Assembly (NCBI RefSeq): GCF_001748365.1 | Contig: NZ_BDHH01000015.1 | Location: 54,105 to 118,104 of the forward strand | Reading direction: 5' to 3' | DNA: 64,000 bases | Origin: Fusibacter sp. 3D3 | GTDB lineage: Bacteria; Bacillota; Clostridia; Peptostreptococcales; Acidaminobacteraceae | Part shown: positions 53,480 through 62,939 of the stretch, in pieces | How the letters are laid out: the number at the start of each line of letters is the position of its first letter | Position numbering within the stretch: the stretch's first letter is position 1 | Notes under the pieces: model-generated | What the model was told of the DNA's origin: nothing | Database searches by the model: none | Seen by the model: the letters and a program-made list of their open reading frames with translations, nothing else | Translations under genes and position numbers: made by a program

Positions 53480-54503
53480 ACATGCCATCATCCCTATCTT
53501 TGTATCTCATATGGGGTGCCCAAATGATTGTGTTTTTTGTAATCAAAGGCAGATTACAGGTGTAGAGGTTGCGCCTACCGATTTGGGCATTGCAAATCAA
53601 ATTGAGTGCTATTTGGAAACTATAAAAGCAGATGTTATTGAAATCGCTTTTTTTGGCGGGAGTTTTACGGGAATTGAACCCCAGATTCAAGAGGCGTATT
53701 TAAAGATTGCATATCGGTATAAAGAAAATGGTCGTGTTCACAGAATTAGACTGTCGACGCGACCTGATTATATAAACGCTGAAATTTTGAGTCGTCTGAA
53801 AAAGTATGGTGTTACAACAATAGAGCTTGGCGTTCAATCTTTTGACGAAAGTGTTCTCCTCGTCAGTAAAAGAGGTCATAACACGGAGGCGATCTATAAA
53901 GCGGTAACTTTGATCAAGGACTATGGATTTGAACTTGGAATTCAATTGATGTATGGTCTTCCAAGAGACGATTTTGAAAAGTTCTTTTTTTCTGTTGAAG
54001 AGAGCATTCGGCTTAAAGCAGATTGTATAAGACTTTACCCAGTTCTGGTGATAAAAAATACAGAACTTGAACAGCTCTATTTGACCCAGCATTATAAACC
54101 AGCGACTCTAGAAGATACGATCATAGCCATGGCAATGGCTGTGAAGCGGTATGAAGCAGCTCAAATCAAGGTCATAAGATTGGGACTTCAAAGGACAGAT
54201 CTTATTGATGAGGGCAGGGAAGTGGTGGCAGGACCATTCCATCCTGCATTAAAGGAATTGGTATATGACCAGCTTTTTTTTGAAGCGCTGAAATCACATT
54301 GGATAAAAGAACAAGAGGCAGTTGACGTTCAAGCACTTGAGATACAAGTGAACCCTAAACAAGTGACACATATCTTGGGGCATGCTAAACGCAATTTAAA
54401 GCGGTGTGAAAGTTTAAAAAAAGTGGTGATTATTCAGTCAGATCAAATTGAATTGAATACTTTTAAGTTAAATGAGCGTCAAATAATATCCATAATGAAG
54501 TAA
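53469..54503 (+). CDS. Radical SAM protein, Elp3-like subgroup
   Basis: The 344-residue protein has the cluster motif C17-x3-C21-x2-C24 in GCPNDCVFCNQ, then IAFFGGSFTGIE, and the ELGVQSFDESVL and RLYPVLVIKNTELEQLY segments of the Elp3/HemN-like group. There is no acetyltransferase domain. The gene regularly lies between rnc and smc in Clostridia. tRNA modification is often suggested; no activity is proven. A GTG at 53466 is an equally possible start; both have a weak SD and depend on coupling with rnc. Confidence 0.8.
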   Translation: MRHKHAIIPIFVSHMGCPNDCVFCNQRQITGVEVAPTDLGIANQIECYLETIKADVIEIAFFGGSFTGIEPQIQEAYLKIAYRYKENGRVHRIRLSTRPDYINAEILSRLKKYGVTTIELGVQSFDESVLLVSKRGHNTEAIYKAVTLIKDYGFELGIQLMYGLPRDDFEKFFFSVEESIRLKADCIRLYPVLVIKNTELEQLYLTQHYKPATLEDTIIAMAMAVKRYEAAQIKVIRLGLQRTDLIDEGREVVAGPFHPALKELVYDQLFFEALKSHWIKEQEAVDVQALEIQVNPKQVTHILGHAKRNLKRCESLKKVVIIQSDQIELNTFKLNERQIISIMK

Positions 54504-54519
54504 TGGTTGGGGTGAAATT

Positions 54520-57500
54520 GTGTATTTAAAACGTATTGAAATGAGGGGATTTAAATCCTTTGCAGAGAAAACAATTGTCGAGTTTAAAGAAGGCGTAACC
54601 TGTGTTGTAGGGCCAAACGGCAGTGGTAAGAGCAATATCACAGATGCTGTGCGTTGGGTCCTTGGAGAACAACGGATCAAAACGCTGCGTGGTTCGAAAA
54701 TGGAAGATGTCATTTTTAATGGCACAAAACATCGGAAATCATTAGGACTCGCTGAAGTGAAACTCATATTTGATAATAGTGATTACTTTTTTTCGCTTGA
54801 ATATAGTGAAATCTCAGTGACTAGGCGCGTACATCGTTCCGGAGAGAGTGAATATCAAATCAATGGGATGCCTTGTCGCCTTAAGGATATCAAAGAGCTT
54901 TTTATGGATACTGGCATTGGCAGAGAAGGCTACTCAATCATTGGACAAGGGCGTATTGATGAGATTTTGAGTAGTAATAAAGATGAACGCAGAATGTTGT
55001 TTGAAGAAGCTGCTGGCATCATCAAGTACAAATCGAGAAAAGAAGAAGCTGAGCGTAAGCTCAAAGCAACGCATGAAAACTTGGTTAGAATTCAAGATAT
55101 TCTATCTGAAATTGAAGATCGCGTGGAGCCTTTAAAACTGGAAAGCGAGCGTGCAACAAGGTTTCTTGAAGTCACAGAAACTCTAAAAAATATAGAACTC
55201 AATTATTTTGCAGATCGTTACGGAGATTGTGAAAAAATTTTAATAGAGACGATCAATGATATTAGAGGCAACACGGATAAATTACAGGCAAATGATATGA
55301 ATACGGATGCCATCAAAGAAGCCTATAATCAAAAAGATCAAGCACTCTACAGACTTAACCGTGAAATGCGTTTAAACGAAGAGACTTTCCATAATTTACA
55401 AAATCAAAAAAGTCGAACACTTGGCGAAAAAGAGTTGATCGAAGAGAAAATCAACAATACGGATTCTAATATCAAACGCATTGACGATGAACTCAAAGAG
55501 ATTGACAATGCGTTTGAAACGATACAATCCCAAATTGACATTATTCAAAGTGAAAAACTTTTGATCCTTCAAGAATTAGAGTCTTTTGATGCGCAAGTTG
55601 AGCAGTTAAATGAGGCACTGGAAATTGAAATGGGCTCTCTTGGCAATATCAAAACTTCTAACGAGCATGAACGTCAAGAGGTGATTGGATGTCTCAATGA
55701 TATTGAAATCAAAAAAAATGAAAATGAGAACTTAAATCGGTTTAAGCGTTCACTTCTTGAAAAAATAGACTTTGCTAACGAGGAAATAGAAAGATTGAGC
55801 GCTCAGAAGATTGAAGCAGACGTTTTTCATGCGGATTATGATCAGCAATTGGAGGCTTTAAAGCTAAATCAGCAAACGCTAAATCATCAACTTGCCGAAA
55901 ATCTTAAGGCTATTCAGACTTTTAGAGAACAGTCTCAATCTAAGCGAAAACAATTTGAACAAGTGAGCAAGAAAGTTTCAGATGCTTTAGCGGAGAAAAA
56001 GGTCTTGGATACGCTTGAGAGAGAATATGATGGCTATGACAAAGGCGTTAAGGACATTTTGTTGAATTTACCAGATAAGTCAGGGATTCATGGCATTGTT
56101 GCAACGCTTATCGATGTTCCTAAAAAATATGAGACCGCTATTGAGGTTTCACTTGGAAAGTCTGTGCAGCATATTGTGTGCGATCACGTTACGGATGCCA
56201 AACGTTCTATAGATTATCTTAGAAAGCATAATTTAGGGCGTGTTACTTTCTTACCGCTTGATAATCTGGGGGATAAAGGGGAACAAAACGAAGTCCTTAA
56301 ATTGGCTAAAAAAGAGAAGGGATTCATTGGCGTCGCAAGTGATTTGCTCGGTTATGATGAAAAATATAAAGTGCTTGTGGAATATTTGCTCGGCAGAATC
56401 ATGATTGTTGATACTTTTGAAACCGCAAGTGATATGATTAAAATCAAAAATATAAAGTATAAAGTGGTTACGTTAAATGGGGATGTTCTAATTCCTTCTG
56501 GAACCATTACAGGAGGGAGCTTTAAATCAAGAATTTCTAATATTTTGGGTAGGAAGAGACGCATTGGTGAACTTGAAACTTTGATTCTGGATGGCGAAAG
56601 TGAACAGATCAAATTGGAACGAGAACTGGATGCACTTGAAGGGCTAATTCAAGATTTAGAGGAGAAGTTAAAAACAAATCGTCAAGAAATTGATCAGTTG
56701 AAAATGTCCCATATTAAACTTGAAAATGCTAAAGAAAATCAACAGGGCGTGATTCAGTCTCTTTCTGAAACCCTTCTGAAACTTCAAAGAGATTTGAATG
56801 TTTTAAAGAACGAATTTGAAGAAACGGAAGCTGTGATTGTGCAGAATGAAATTAAGATTAAATCTGCCACCACACGCGTAGGCGCGTTGGAAGCGAAGCT
56901 GTCGGGTGTCATTGAAACACTCAGTGATCTTGAACATAAAATTGAGGCGTTAAATGAGCAAATCACAACATTGAAAATAAAGCGCATTTCCACAGAGCAG
57001 TTGGTGGAATTCAAAGATCGAGAATTGGCTAGAGCTAGCGATGACCTGAAGACAATCCAGCAGAAAAAAATTGCGCGTCAGGAAAATCTCGTGAGCCAAC
57101 AGACACATAAAGAAGTGTTTTATGCGCAAGTGGATGATATTCAAAAGAATATTGAGATGATAAGCAATGAAATTGAATCGCTTGCTCAAGCGATTGAATC
57201 TAAAAATAAACAGAAATACAAACTCTCTGGTGAAGTTAAAGAGCATCAATCGCAAATTTCAGCCATTATTGAATTGTCCAACAACATAAAAGAAGAGACG
57301 CATAAACTCGAAGTCAAAAAGGCAAAACTTGAAGTTGAAAAAGAGACCATTATAACAGAACTTTGGGATAAATATGAAATAACAATTGGTGAAGCCATGA
57401 TGGCAGAGGTTGTTCCAGCGCAAAAGGGTGAAATGAAACTGCTGAAGCAAGAGCTTAAGTTGATTGGTATTGTGAATGTCAATGCAATTAAAGAGTATGA

Positions 57501-58077
57501 AGAGGTGGCAGAACGCTATACGTTTTTAACAGATCAAAGTAAAGATCTTATTGAGAGTATTGAAAACCTAGATAAGATTATACTGGATTTAGAGAAGCGC
57601 ATGATTATCCTTTTCAAGGAACACTTTGAAATAATCAATGAACACTTTAAGGGGACTTTTAAAGACCTTTTTAGCGGTGGCGATGCGGAACTCGTTTTAT
57701 CGGATTATGATGATATTTTAAATTGTGATATTGACATCATCGCGCAACCTCCGGGTAAAAAACTTCAAAGCATAAATCTTTTGTCTGGTGGAGAAAAGGC
57801 GCTTACAGCTATTGCGTTACTCTTTGCGATTTTAAAAACCAAGCCGACGCCATTTTGTATTTTGGATGAGATTGAGGCGGCACTTGATGATGTCAATGTC
57901 TACAGATTTGCTGATTTTATCAAAGTGTATGCAGTGCATTCTCAATTTGTGGTCATTACACATCGAAAAGGCACAATGGAGGTTGCGGATACGCTCTATG
58001 GCGTGACAATGGAAGAATACGGTATATCTAAAGTGCTCAGTGTGAAACTTGAAGATGTTGAAGGCAAATACAATTAA
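54520..58077 (+). CDS. smc: Chromosome segregation protein SMC
   Basis: The 1185-residue condensin ATPase is complete: Walker A GPNGSGKS (31-38), two long coiled coils (about 170-500 and 680-1010), a hinge (about 515-670, with GIHGIVATLIDVP and VTLNGDVLIPSGTITGGS), the C-motif LLSGGEKALTAIALLFAI and Walker B CILDEIEAALDD. It compacts and resolves chromosomes with ScpA/B. The start is GTG at 54520 behind GGTTGGGGTG. Length matches B. subtilis SMC (1186). ftsY follows after 32 nt, as in Bacillus. Confidence 0.95.
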   Translation: MYLKRIEMRGFKSFAEKTIVEFKEGVTCVVGPNGSGKSNITDAVRWVLGEQRIKTLRGSKMEDVIFNGTKHRKSLGLAEVKLIFDNSDYFFSLEYSEISVTRRVHRSGESEYQINGMPCRLKDIKELFMDTGIGREGYSIIGQGRIDEILSSNKDERRMLFEEAAGIIKYKSRKEEAERKLKATHENLVRIQDILSEIEDRVEPLKLESERATRFLEVTETLKNIELNYFADRYGDCEKILIETINDIRGNTDKLQANDMNTDAIKEAYNQKDQALYRLNREMRLNEETFHNLQNQKSRTLGEKELIEEKINNTDSNIKRIDDELKEIDNAFETIQSQIDIIQSEKLLILQELESFDAQVEQLNEALEIEMGSLGNIKTSNEHERQEVIGCLNDIEIKKNENENLNRFKRSLLEKIDFANEEIERLSAQKIEADVFHADYDQQLEALKLNQQTLNHQLAENLKAIQTFREQSQSKRKQFEQVSKKVSDALAEKKVLDTLEREYDGYDKGVKDILLNLPDKSGIHGIVATLIDVPKKYETAIEVSLGKSVQHIVCDHVTDAKRSIDYLRKHNLGRVTFLPLDNLGDKGEQNEVLKLAKKEKGFIGVASDLLGYDEKYKVLVEYLLGRIMIVDTFETASDMIKIKNIKYKVVTLNGDVLIPSGTITGGSFKSRISNILGRKRRIGELETLILDGESEQIKLERELDALEGLIQDLEEKLKTNRQEIDQLKMSHIKLENAKENQQGVIQSLSETLLKLQRDLNVLKNEFEETEAVIVQNEIKIKSATTRVGALEAKLSGVIETLSDLEHKIEALNEQITTLKIKRISTEQLVEFKDRELARASDDLKTIQQKKIARQENLVSQQTHKEVFYAQVDDIQKNIEMISNEIESLAQAIESKNKQKYKLSGEVKEHQSQISAIIELSNNIKEETHKLEVKKAKLEVEKETIITELWDKYEITIGEAMMAEVVPAQKGEMKLLKQELKLIGIVNVNAIKEYEEVAERYTFLTDQSKDLIESIENLDKIILDLEKRMIILFKEHFEIINEHFKGTFKDLFSGGDAELVLSDYDDILNCDIDIIAQPPGKKLQSINLLSGGEKALTAIALLFAILKTKPTPFCILDEIEAALDDVNVYRFADFIKVYAVHSQFVVITHRKGTMEVADTLYGVTMEEYGISKVLSVKLEDVEGKYN

Positions 58078-58109
58078 AAAGATTGAAATGAGAATTTATA
58101 GGAGGCAAT

Positions 58110-59027
58110 ATGGCATTATCTTTTTTTTCTAAATTGAAAGAGGGTTTAGACAAAACGAGAAAAGGCATCACAGATAAGATTGATGATCTTTTCAATAATT
58201 ATGGAGAAATTGATGACGAGTTGTTCGATGAGCTAGAGGAAATTTTGATCATGGCAGATGTTGGCATGAGCACATCTATGAAGCTCATAGAAAGGCTAAG
58301 AGCAGAGCTTAAAGTCAGAAAAATCAAAGATTCAAGTGAAATTAAAGTCGTTTTCAAAGATGTTGTGGAAATGATTTTAAATGAGAATAACAATGTGCCC
58401 TTTTCAGTAGGGGATGAACCGACGATTATCATGGTGATCGGTGTCAATGGCGTAGGGAAGACCACTTCTATAGGGAAGATTGCGCATGCGCTTAAATCAG
58501 AGGGTAAGAAAGTCCTTATCGCAGCTGGTGACACATTTAGAGCGGCTGCGATAGACCAGTTGATGATCTGGGGCGATCGAGTGGGCGTCGGTGTAATTCA
58601 TCAATCCGAAGGTTCTGACCCCGCAGCTGTTATATTTGATGCTGTACAGGCAGCTAAAGCACGGCAAGTAGATGTTTTGATCTGCGATACAGCGGGTAGA
58701 CTTCACAACAAAGTCAATTTGATGAATGAACTCTCCAAAGTCTTTAGAGTGATTGAGAGAGAGTACCCAGAAGCGAAAAAAGAAGTGCTTCTTGTGCTCG
58801 ATGCAACCACTGGACAAAATGCCATTCAACAAGCAAAAGTGTTTAATGAAGCCGCAGAAATATCTGGAATCGTTTTAACCAAACTCGATGGAACTGCTAA
58901 AGGTGGGGTTGTTCTTGCCATTAATGCTGAACTGAATATCCCTGTAAAACTCATCGGCGTAGGAGAAGGCATTGAGGATTTGCAAAGATTTGATGCACAT
59001 GATTTCGTAGAGGCGCTATTAAATTAA
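58110..59027 (+). CDS. ftsY: Signal recognition particle receptor FtsY
   Basis: The 305-residue GTPase docks SRP-ribosome complexes at the membrane. NG-domain motifs: GVNGVGKTTSIGKIAH (G1), DTFRAAAIDQL, CDTAGRLHNKVNLMNEL (G3) and LTKLDGTAKGG (G4). The acidic A domain is minimal, as usual in Firmicutes. SD TAGGAGG. The conserved smc-ftsY-ylxM-ffh order follows. Confidence 0.95.
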   Translation: MALSFFSKLKEGLDKTRKGITDKIDDLFNNYGEIDDELFDELEEILIMADVGMSTSMKLIERLRAELKVRKIKDSSEIKVVFKDVVEMILNENNNVPFSVGDEPTIIMVIGVNGVGKTTSIGKIAHALKSEGKKVLIAAGDTFRAAAIDQLMIWGDRVGVGVIHQSEGSDPAAVIFDAVQAAKARQVDVLICDTAGRLHNKVNLMNELSKVFRVIEREYPEAKKEVLLVLDATTGQNAIQQAKVFNEAAEISGIVLTKLDGTAKGGVVLAINAELNIPVKLIGVGEGIEDLQRFDAHDFVEALLN

Positions 59028-59055
59028 AATATTTTTGATTGTAAAGTAAAAATGC

Positions 59056-59084
59056 TTGACACTCATCTGTATTTGTTTTATAAT
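59056..59084 (+). promoter_or_regulatory. Consensus sigma-A promoter of ylxM-ffh
   Basis: TTGACA (59056-59061), 17 nt, TATAAT (59079-59084): perfect hexamers. The start point at about 59090-59092 is only 6-8 nt before the ylxM ATG, so the transcript would have almost no leader. Confidence 0.75.
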
Positions 59085-59097
59085 TTGTGAGGTAGCA

Positions 59098-59439
59098 ATG
59101 TTTGAGAAGAAGCTTCGTCTAGTAGATTTGTATGATTTTTATGGCAAAATGTTAACGGATAAGCAAAATGAGACCATGGATCTTTATTGTAATATGGATT
59201 TGTCTCTAGGAGAAATTTCTGAGAATCTTTCGATCAGTAGGCAAGCGGTGCATGATACCATAAAAAGAACAGATAAGGCTCTGGAGAAATTAGAAGCTCA
59301 ACTGGGTCTTTATGAGCGATTTGTATCCAGACAAAATGATTTTAACGAGATCTTGAAACTTGTTGAGGCTTTTAAAGAAGATCACAATGAGAAACATATC
59401 GATCAAATAGCACGAATTGCAACAAAGCAGGTGGAATAG
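59098..59439 (+). CDS. ylxM: YlxM family SRP-associated helix-turn-helix protein
   Basis: The 113-residue protein has the YlxM/UPF0122 signature LYDFYGKMLTDKQNETMDLYCNMDLSLGEISENLSISRQAVHDTIKR, a sigma-70 region-4-like HTH. In Streptococcus YlxM binds the SRP and modulates GTPase activity. The ATG at 59098 follows GAGGT; the longer ORF start at 59056 lies in the -35 box. ffh begins 25 nt later. Confidence 0.9.
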   Translation: MFEKKLRLVDLYDFYGKMLTDKQNETMDLYCNMDLSLGEISENLSISRQAVHDTIKRTDKALEKLEAQLGLYERFVSRQNDFNEILKLVEAFKEDHNEKHIDQIARIATKQVE

Positions 59440-59464
59440 GTGTGAGCACTTATAGGAGGGCGCA

Positions 59465-60808
59465 TTGGTATTTGAAAGTTTAGCAGATAGATTGCAAAAT
59501 GCCTTTAGTAACTTACGTGGCAAAGGCAAGCTGAATGAAAAAGATGTAAAAGAAGCCATGAGAGAAGTTAAGCTGGCGCTCCTTGAAGCTGACGTTAACT
59601 ATAAGGTTGTAAAAGACTTCGTTGCAACAGTTACCGAAAGAGCCATTGGTGAATCCGTTTTACAAAGTTTGACACCAGGACAACAAGTCATTAAGATTGT
59701 CAATGAAGAATTGACGAATTTAATGGGAAAAACGCAAAGTAAAATTGAGTTTTCATCAAAGCCGCCAACGATTCTCATGATGGCGGGGTTACAAGGTGCT
59801 GGTAAGACAACAACTTGTGGCAAATTAGGACATTTACTTAAAAAAGCAGGCAAGAGACCTTTGCTTGTGGCTTGTGATATATATAGACCTGCTGCGATAA
59901 AACAGTTGCAAGTGGTTGGCGAAAAATTAGATTTGCCCGTATTTTCAATGGGCGATAAAGTAAGTCCTGTTGATATTGCAAAAGCAGGTGTTGAACATGC
60001 TAAAAAATATAACAACGATGTTGTGATTCTAGATACAGCGGGTAGACTTCATATTGATGAAGCGCTTATGGGAGAGCTCATTGATGTCAAAGCAACGGTT
60101 GAACCCACAGAAATTTTACTGGTGTTAGACGCAATGACTGGTCAAGATGCCGTAAATGTTGCAGAACATTTCAATGCACAACTTGAAATCAACGGGGTTA
60201 TTTTAACGAAACTCGATGGTGATACAAGAGGCGGTGCCGCACTTTCGGTACGCTCAGTGACTGGAAAACCCATTAAATTTGTGGGCATGGGAGAAAAACT
60301 TACAGATTTAGAAGAGTTTTATCCGGATAGAATGGCCAGTAGAATCTTGGGCATGGGTGATATGCTATCACTGATTGAAAAAGCTCAAGAAAATTTTGAT
60401 GAAGCAAAGGCCAAGAAACTTGAAAGCAAAATGAAAAATATGACTTTTGATCTTGAGGATTTTTTAGATCAATTGGAACAGCTTCAAAACATGGGTCCTT
60501 TAAGTGATATTTTAGGCATGCTTCCTGGGATGAATAATAAGGCGATGAAGGGCCTTGAAGTAGATGATAAAGACCTGATCAGAACAAAGGCAATTATTCA
60601 ATCTATGACCCCTCTAGAAAGACAAAATCCGGATATCATCAATGCAAGTCGAAAAAAGCGAATTGCGAAGGGCTGTGGCATGGAAGTCTTTGAAGTCAAC
60701 AAGCTTTTAAAGCAGTTTGAGCAATCTAAGAAGATGATGAAACAGTTTGGACAGATGGAAAAGAAAATGAAAAAAGGTGGTGGGGGCTTTAAGTTCCCGT
60801 TCATGTAA
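59465..60808 (+). CDS. ffh: Signal recognition particle protein Ffh (SRP54)
   Basis: The 447-residue GTPase binds signal sequences and SRP RNA. N and G domains (1-295) show GLQGAGKTTTCGKLG, CDIYRPAAIKQL, DTAGRLHIDEALMGEL and TKLDGDTRGGAALSV; the methionine-rich M domain has GMGDMLSLIEKAQ and the RNA-binding RKKRIAKGCGMEVFEVNKLLKQF. It starts at TTG 59465 behind AGGAGGG. Full length. An unidentified folded element separates it from rpsP. Confidence 0.95.
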   Translation: MVFESLADRLQNAFSNLRGKGKLNEKDVKEAMREVKLALLEADVNYKVVKDFVATVTERAIGESVLQSLTPGQQVIKIVNEELTNLMGKTQSKIEFSSKPPTILMMAGLQGAGKTTTCGKLGHLLKKAGKRPLLVACDIYRPAAIKQLQVVGEKLDLPVFSMGDKVSPVDIAKAGVEHAKKYNNDVVILDTAGRLHIDEALMGELIDVKATVEPTEILLVLDAMTGQDAVNVAEHFNAQLEINGVILTKLDGDTRGGAALSVRSVTGKPIKFVGMGEKLTDLEEFYPDRMASRILGMGDMLSLIEKAQENFDEAKAKKLESKMKNMTFDLEDFLDQLEQLQNMGPLSDILGMLPGMNNKAMKGLEVDDKDLIRTKAIIQSMTPLERQNPDIINASRKKRIAKGCGMEVFEVNKLLKQFEQSKKMMKQFGQMEKKMKKGGGGFKFPFM

Positions 60809-60817
60809 AATTATTTT

Positions 60818-60922
60818 AAATCATTGTCCGTCAAAACTTTGTTTTGTCTGACCCGTTCTCGTCTAATCGCTTAGAGCAGGCTGAACACTCCTGCCTCTAA
60901 GCTGGACGAAAACTAATGATTT
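60818..60922 (+). repeat. Unidentified folded element between ffh and rpsP
   Basis: Terminal AAATCATT (60818-60825) pairs with AATGATTT (60915-60922) and GTCC with GGAC just inside. Within are a CAAAAC-TTT-GTTTTG hairpin (60832-60846) and a 12-bp stem with one bulge (60869-60880 with 60890-60902). The last 21 nt recur at 8627-8647. No T-tract and no ORF. It looks like a small mobile or structured repeat rather than a simple terminator. Confidence 0.5.
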
Positions 60923-60985
60923 TAATGCGCTAAATAAGCATGCTGAATGCTTCATTTATAAGAAATCAATGAGGAGGTGAAATAC

Positions 60986-61240
60986 ATGGCAGTTAAAATT
61001 AGATTGACAAGAATGGGCTCTAAAAAGAAACCTTTCTATAGAGTTGTTGTCGCTGATTCAAGAGCACCAAGAGATGGTAAATTCATCGAGCAAATAGGAT
61101 ACTTTAATCCGTTAGTTGCAGAAGGTGAGCAAGTTAAACTTGATGTTGAAAAAGCAAACAAATGGTTAGGCACTGGTGCTCAACCTACTGATACAGTAAA
61201 AGCACTTTTCAAAAAACACGGAGTTTATGACGCTAAGTAA
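60986..61240 (+). CDS. rpsP: Ribosomal protein S16
   Basis: The 84-residue protein begins [20 protein letters not shown] and has [17 protein letters not shown]. The ATG at 60986 is preferred to the in-frame GTG at 60977 because GAGGAGG overlaps the latter. First gene of the classical rpsP-khpA-rimM-trmD-rplS string. Confidence 0.95.
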   Translation: MAVKIRLTRMGSKKKPFYRVVVADSRAPRDGKFIEQIGYFNPLVAEGEQVKLDVEKANKWLGTGAQPTDTVKALFKKHGVYDAK

Positions 61241-61290
61241 TTTGAATTTTGAAGAGTCCTTAATCTGAGAAGGTTAGAAGAGGTGATTAA

Positions 61291-61521
61291 ATGGGCGAAT
61301 TAGTAAAAGTTATTGCAACTTCACTAGTTGATAATCCAGAAAGCGTAGAAGTTAGAGAAATTGAAGGATCACAGTCTATTATAATCGAATTAAAAGTTGC
61401 GGCAGATGACATGGGTAAAGTGATTGGCAAGCAAGGTAGAATTGCTAAAGCGATCAGAACTGTGGTAAAAGCAGCAGCTACAAAAGAGAATAAACGCGTG
61501 GTTGTTGAGATCATTCAATAA
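61291..61521 (+). CDS. khpA: KH-domain RNA-binding protein KhpA (YlqC)
   Basis: The 76-residue protein is a single KH domain with the GxxG loop in GKVIGKQGRIAKAIR. KhpA works with KhpB (Jag) in RNA-mediated control of envelope growth in Gram-positives. SD AGAGGTG. Position between rpsP and rimM is diagnostic. Confidence 0.95.
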   Translation: MGELVKVIATSLVDNPESVEVREIEGSQSIIIELKVAADDMGKVIGKQGRIAKAIRTVVKAAATKENKRVVVEIIQ

Positions 61522-61610
61522 TTTATACGTAAAGCTATTTCAACGTGATCTCACTAGAAATAGCTTTAATTTTTTGCCAAATAATGATTATATTAAATGC
61601 GGAGGCACAT

Positions 61611-62114
61611 ATGAAGGCGACGTTCAATATGGGTAAAATTGTGAACTCACACGGGATAAAAGGTGAAGTTAGAATTTATCCCTATACAGATGATTTAAAT
61701 AAATTTGAAGAATTTGATTACTTACTCATTGAAGGTGAAGGTGAAAAGAAATTTGAGGTGGAATCTTCAAGAGTTCACAAAAATATGGTCCTTCTAAAGT
61801 TTAAAGCATTTAATGATATCAATGAGATCACGCGCTTTAAAGAAAAGAATATCTATATTTATAGAGAAGATGCAAAGGATGATGGTGAAGGTCACTATAT
61901 CGTAGACCTCATTGGGTGTGCAATCCTCGATGAGCAGCGCACAGAAGTGGGGATCCTAGAAGATGTGCTTCAAAATACGGCACAGGACCTTTATGTGATT
62001 AAGCAACCCAATGGAAACCGTTTTTATCTGCCTGTGGTAGATGATTTTGTGAAGCGTGTTGATCTTGATAAACGCGAGATTATTGTTCATATAATAGAAG
62101 GACTGATAGAATGA
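61611..62114 (+). CDS. rimM: 16S rRNA processing protein RimM
   Basis: The 167-residue 30S assembly factor has the N-terminal MGKIVNSHGIKGEVRIYPYTDD and a C-terminal PRC barrel (YIVDLIGCAILDE to VDDFVKRVDLDKREIIVHIIEGL). The ATG at 61611 follows GGAGGC; the longer ORF from 61545 lacks an SD. It overlaps trmD by 4 nt (ATGA). Confidence 0.95.
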   Translation: MKATFNMGKIVNSHGIKGEVRIYPYTDDLNKFEEFDYLLIEGEGEKKFEVESSRVHKNMVLLKFKAFNDINEITRFKEKNIYIYREDAKDDGEGHYIVDLIGCAILDEQRTEVGILEDVLQNTAQDLYVIKQPNGNRFYLPVVDDFVKRVDLDKREIIVHIIEGLIE

Positions 62115-62851
62115 AATTTCGAATATTGACCTTATTTCCAGAAATGTTTGATGCGGTCACGGGTACGAGCATACTTGGAAGAGCGCTTTCAAATCAGCAT
62201 ATTGAAGTGTCATGCGATGACATAAGGTCCTTTTCAAAAGATAAACACCACAAGGTCGATGACGCGCCCTTCGGTGGTGGTGCAGGTATGGTGATGAAAG
62301 TGGAACCGCTCAGAGATGCGCTTAATTCAAAACCGAAGATGCCCAATAGCAGTGTGATCTATCTGACGCCTAAAGGTCAAACTTTAACACATGAAAAAGT
62401 GGTCTCTCTGGCAAAATATGATGAATTAATACTGGTTTGTGGCCATTATGAAGGTGTGGACCAAAGGTTCATCGACCGATATGTGGATGAAGAGATTTCC
62501 ATAGGGGATTATGTGCTCACTGGAGGCGAACTTGCAGCTATGGTGATCATAGATAGTGTTAGTCGTATGGTGAACGGGGTATTAAACAATGAAGGCTCAG
62601 CCGAAGAAGAGAGCTTCTCAAATGGTCTTTTGGAATATCCACATTACACAAGGCCACAATCCGTTGATGGGGATGAAGTGCCGAGTGTACTCCTTTCGGG
62701 AAACCATGCTGAAATCGAGAAATGGCGTTATAGAGAATCTGTAAAATTAACAGCTGAAAGAAGACCGGAACTTTTAACAGATGCCCAAAAGCAAGCGTTA
62801 AAAGACAATTTTATTAAGAAGAAAAAAAGAGTTGAAAAAAGACGGTTATAG
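62111..62851 (+). CDS. trmD: tRNA m1G37 methyltransferase TrmD
   Basis: The 246-residue SPOUT enzyme prevents +1 frameshifts by methylating G37. Motifs: LTLFPEMFDAVTGTSILGRA, DDAPFGGGAGMVMKVEPL, CGHYEGVDQRFIDRYVDEE and the knot SIGDYVLTGGELAAMVIIDSVSR. Overlapping start with rimM. Its 3' end contains the rplS promoter. Confidence 0.95.
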   Translation: MKFRILTLFPEMFDAVTGTSILGRALSNQHIEVSCDDIRSFSKDKHHKVDDAPFGGGAGMVMKVEPLRDALNSKPKMPNSSVIYLTPKGQTLTHEKVVSLAKYDELILVCGHYEGVDQRFIDRYVDEEISIGDYVLTGGELAAMVIIDSVSRMVNGVLNNEGSAEEESFSNGLLEYPHYTRPQSVDGDEVPSVLLSGNHAEIEKWRYRESVKLTAERRPELLTDAQKQALKDNFIKKKKRVEKRRL

Positions 62852-62860
62852 TGGTATAAT
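62832..62860 (+). promoter_or_regulatory. Promoter of rplS
   Basis: TTGAAA (62832-62837), 17 nt, TATAAT (62855-62860), overlapping the trmD stop codon. Confidence 0.7.
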
Positions 62861-62867
62861 ACATCTT

Positions 62868-62925
62868 GTTATGTATATCGGACGGTCCTCTGTAAGATCA
62901 TGCTTTTAAGAACGTCTAGAGAGAA
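62868..62925 (+). promoter_or_regulatory. Probable L19 leader RNA
   Basis: The short leader between the rplS promoter and its SD contains GACGGTCCTCTGTAAGATC and AAGAACGTC, which fold with GACG/CGTC as closing pair. Position and general shape agree with the L19_leader autoregulatory motif of Firmicutes; the match is from memory, not from a model search. Confidence 0.5.
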
Positions 62926-62939
62926 AGGGAGAAATAAAA

